A program made the translations under genes and the position numbers. Of a stretch of DNA of 64,000 bases, positions 46,643 through 64,000 are shown in pieces. Under the pieces are notes generated by a model. The model was not told the DNA's origin. It did not search any database and saw only the letters and a list, made by a program, of their open reading frames with translations. The stretch spans positions 496,001-560,000 of the forward strand of contig PUQB01000004.1 of NCBI GenBank assembly GCA_003024785.1, given 5' to 3'. Position 1 is the first letter of the stretch. Every line of letters starts with the position of its first letter. The stretch comes from Selaginella tamariscina (taxonomy: Eukaryota; Streptophyta; Lycopodiopsida; Selaginellales; Selaginellaceae).

Positions 46643-47250
46643 TGTCAAAGTTTTTACTTGGTGCTACAAATGCGGCTCGCCAGACGCCAACCCTGGAAAC
46701 ATTTTTTTGAAAACCTCACAAAATTTGGTAAACTAACCTATATTAAGAACTAGTTTCTTAGGAACTCACACCTTTAGTTGGCCAATTTTATGGACAATGC
46801 TCACCTTGTGAGTCTGAATGCTTGGGCTAGTCGAGTTGCAAGTACGATTTTTAACTTTGGCATGGATGAGGTGGCCGAAGCAAGGCCTCAACCACTAACT
46901 TTTTATAAAACATGAACTCAGGCAATCCTTTATAGACTTAAGAACATGTTAACAAACAAAATAAATTGATTAACTTCTTGAATGCAACATACCTGATCAC
47001 AAGAGCATAATCTTGCCAATGTTAAGGGTAGGCTAATCCAAATGTGAGATGTACCCTTATCGTTTGAAAGTTATGGCGGCACAACAAAGGGTTATGCCTT
47101 AACAACACAAACTTAGCTTACATTAATAAGAGAATAACGAGCTCGTTTTTTGAACATCTCACTAAATATACTTTACCTTATTTATGTAATGGAGTGCCCC
47201 CCTTCTTTTTCTATTTGTGTAAGTGGGCATGCGAGCCCCTTTGTTAATAT
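46643..47250 (+). repeat. LTR-like repeat, third copy
   Basis: It begins TGTCAAAG and follows the order of the copies at 10,497 and 42,189 (gctcaccttgtgagtc, ggcatggatgaggtggccg, ggcggcacaacaaaggg). It ends near 'gtgggcatgcgagcccc'. As after copy 2, a CCTAACCTAA stretch follows. Probably a solo LTR. Confidence 0.7.
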
Positions 47251-48888
47251 TATGAGTTTAACCTAACCTAATTCCTACCCCTAAACCCAAGTTTTTGGAG
47301 TTAACAAAAAGTTCACAAGTTTTATTACCCTTTTGCATTACGCAGAGCCAAGTACTTCAAAATCCTCATTCACTAAGTTGTAACTCAGTTGCTAGAGGCA
47401 CCATCTACGACATAAAGTCACATGAAGGCCTTGACACATCTGCAAAGTATATCTCCTAACATAGACAACAAATTAGTTAATTTTTTTACTTTAACTATAA
47501 TTTATATTAAAGGCCTTTAGTTAATATTATTTATTAGTAACTAAGTTAACAAGAAATAAAGTTTTACTTTATTCTTTAATTTTTATTACAATTAGCTTGA
47601 GATTTAAACTCCTTCACTAACTCCATTGTATTTTGTAGATTCTTTAATGGTTCTCGTGTTGACTCTCATGCCATATAACTTTTCCACTTAACAAGTTATT
47701 CATATTTACGTTTTTGCTACCCATGAATGTCTTCCCTTTTAATATTGTTTCGACCTCGAACTCTTTCTCTTAGAAATTTTAGAAACAGACGTAAATTATT
47801 ATATCTTTCTAGATTTTTCTTATCTTTATAAAATGGTTTGAGTAAATTAACATATAACACGTTGTGTGAAAGCCACCTTTTCTACTTGCTTTGCCAATTT
47901 GTACAGATCTATGTAGCAGATTAATCAACTTTCAAATATTGCTCATTTCATTTCAATTATAAGATGATAAATGGGAAACAAGCAGTAAAGTTATTTTTTT
48001 ATGAGGTCGTAAGAGTGTGCGAACTATAAACATGATGGCTTCATGTTGAGATTCTTAGTTTACGAGTAAGTTTTGTTTAAGTAGTATGGACAACGTTGAA
48101 ATTTAATATAACTTACCAACATATAATTAAACGAAGAGGGTGAATCAACAAATTGGGGACTATCTTAAATGTTATGTTTAAAGTGATCAACTTAATTAGA
48201 TTGAACACTTAAATATGGTTAAGATATGTTATAATAATTTAATGCACACTACAATTGGGTGTAACCTAATGAAAGTGTTAACTGAGAATAAAGGTGATAT
48301 TCCTTATTACCAAAAGACAATACCATTGAGTTCCCTCTGTAGCAAAGTTCACTAAACAATTGCATTGTATATGGGATGTTACTCAATAAATAATGATTAC
48401 AACACAAAAAAGATATCATAAGTAATACGATAAGTATTAACGGAATGTAAAGTATCAGGTTGAGATATAGTATTATTGAGTATTAAAAACCTAAAGGTTT
48501 CAGAGACTCTTTCGAAGGAGTTTGTATTGACCACAAGGGAATTGACATTATGAGAATTTGAAAAGTTTAAAGTAACACTTTGAAATGGCTGTTATAGAAT
48601 TGATATACATTGCAATTTCTCAGCTCATTCTTGTAATTGACTCTTTATTTATTAACATATGTGCCATGTATTAACATATTTAACAACGTTGTTTATCATT
48701 TTTACTAATAAAATTTCAATTTCAATAGAACAAATGTTTTATGCTTTCCAGGGTGTTTTGTTAGAAAAACATCACGATGTTTCTTTAATAACATTTACCT
48801 CCATGTCCCTTTGTGACATAAATTTTCTTCTCTTTATAATAGAGAATCCCATCTTGTACTGGAAAAATGTGCCACTTCAATGCGTCCA
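47251..48888. other. Gene-free spacer
   Basis: AT-rich, without recognisable protein similarity, LTR or terminal repeats. Short open frames near 48,659 have no features of a gene. Confidence 0.5.
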
Positions 48889-49860
48889 TTAGTCTTTCCA
48901 TCTATACTGGAATGTTATCATTTCTTCAAATTTGATGAACATGCTTCCTCTAGTCCAAGGCCTCCTTAGCAAGTCTGAACATGGGTTGTGCAAGTCAAAC
49001 TCGGCTATTTTCTCAGGTGTCACACATGAAACTCTTAGCCATTGCCCTGTCCCATCTTCCCATTGCCAAAGGGTTAAAGAATTACCACACAGTTTTTCAC
49101 TACCAAAGGTCACAATGTTGTCGTCAAAACACAGTATATGCTAAATGATTTTTATACAACGGTGTAGAACTTGTGTGTTACATTGAGCATGACGTATATG
49201 TCATTCCAGACGGGAATAAAAACCATACCTGTGGTGTTAAGAACACGAAGCCGATAACCATAATTTAAAGTATAGTGACAAGTTGAGAAAAGGAGAAAAC
49301 TGGACCTCACTGCATGCCAGATTATGAACTTCTCCTTAATCCTTTTCTTATACTTACCCGTCTCTGAAGAGTATATGTGAAATGGACCGGACCTCTCCGT
49401 TAATGAGTTCCCTTCAATAATAATAATCTTGTATGTTTTCGACTGTGGATCGTGATCTAAAACCACGTTGGTATAATTTCAACATCTTGAATATTCTAAA
49501 TTAGGCAATTTTATACTCTTGGTGCTCCCAGTTACAATGTTCATTATCATGATTGCTAAATTTCCCTTTCTATTGAACAATTCATTGTATGATTGGGTGT
49601 CTTGGCCACTATGCAAGCAACAAGGCCCTTGCTAGATGACCATCCAACCCACCTGACTCCATTGAGATCCCAGTGCAGACACAAGCTCCTGGGAGGAAGC
49701 TCGATGCTCTTCTTGAGTTCATTACATGAGAGAGAATACACACTGTAGCGTTCTACACAAGGTGGATTAAATCTGGACACAAAATTTAACTTTATATTCT
49801 CATCGAGCTTAGGACAAACTCCTCTGCGAGGCGCCCGTAGAACCTTGGTACATAACTAGG
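48889..49860 (-). pseudogene. Truncated copy of the F-box-like gene
   Basis: It is homologous to 38,2xx-39,123 in the same orientation. Readable parts are PPCVERYSVYSLSCNELKKSIEL (49,760-49,690, split), WVGWSSSKGLVACIVAK, IIIEGNSLTERSGPFHIYSSETG and LWQWEDGTGQWLRVSCVTPEKI. The F-box start is damaged, about 85 bp between the 'HWDFNG' and 'LRWVEWSS' parts of the parent are deleted, several frames are shifted, and the C-terminus is missing. It lies 130 bp head-to-head with the polymerase gene. Confidence 0.85.
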
Positions 49861-49992
49861 TTTTCACACGATATGCTTTTAAAAACGAATATTCGTTCCG
49901 GTCAAACGAATATTCCATGCCAAGGGTAAATACGATTTTCATTTAGAGTTTTAGGTCAAGCATTTCCCGCTCATTTTGTTTGCTCAGAGGCT
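49861..49992 (+). promoter_or_regulatory. POL2 promoter with E2F site and palindrome
   Basis: TTTCCCGC at 49963-49970 is the canonical E2F/DP binding site, 22 bp upstream of the start codon, fitting S-phase expression of a replicative polymerase. A perfect 14-bp palindrome AACGAATATTCGTT lies at 49884-49897, with a related AAACGAATATTCC about 20 bp further on. The left end of this interval was shared with the F-box upstream region, so the gap between the two genes is only about 130 bp. Confidence 0.65.

Positions 49993-64000
<14,008 letters not shown>

Overview
The window looks like nuclear DNA of a streptophyte, most likely a non-flowering land plant (bryophyte or lycophyte grade). The evidence is a plant-type PP2A scaffold subunit, a plant-type DNA polymerase epsilon catalytic subunit, GT-AG introns as short as about 50 bp, dense microsatellites, very AT-rich spacers, and a chromodomain Ty3/gypsy element of the fungal/vertebrate-like (Tcn1/sushi) type, a type reported from mosses and lycophytes but not typical of flowering plants. 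The species assignment is inference.

Layout. 1-3,700: AT-rich DNA with a degenerate 1.35-kb direct duplication carrying an internal inversion, then a 342-bp unit repeated three times. 3,700-9,381: a decayed chromovirus with two LTRs. Its primer-binding site is complementary to the predicted 5' end of its own transcript, so it looks self-primed. 10,497-11,055: a lone LTR plus tRNA-type primer site. 13,507-17,378 (minus): a 13-exon PP2A A-subunit gene. 17.8-20.5 kb: an AT-rich desert. 20,520-25,316 (minus): a complete Ty3/gypsy element with a perfect 5-bp target duplication. 25.5-37.2 kb: a mosaic of segmental duplications, two inverted copies of an unrecognised intron-containing gene, a broken HAD/FCP1-like phosphatase fragment, and arrays of a perfect palindrome, GGCGGGATTAATCCCGCC. 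37,913-39,123 (minus): an F-box-like gene with a frame break. 41,786-45,528: a PIF/Harbinger transposon whose transposase is split by an inversion. 45,608-46,594: a separate TIR element with repeated subterminal TCCGCACC motifs. 48,889-49,860 (minus): a truncated copy of the F-box gene, head-to-head with the next gene. 49,993 to the window edge: the DNA polymerase epsilon catalytic subunit gene, about 46 exons seen, with a canonical E2F site just upstream of its start.

Only PP2A-A and POL2 (and possibly the F-box gene) are clear host genes. Both carry one single-base homopolymer anomaly in otherwise perfectly conserved coding sequence, which suggests residual long-read consensus errors. The rest is transposon-derived or repetitive. 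The least explained parts are the palindrome/inverted-gene complex at 27.4-37.2 kb, the TIR element at 45.6-46.6 kb, and the self-priming chromovirus.
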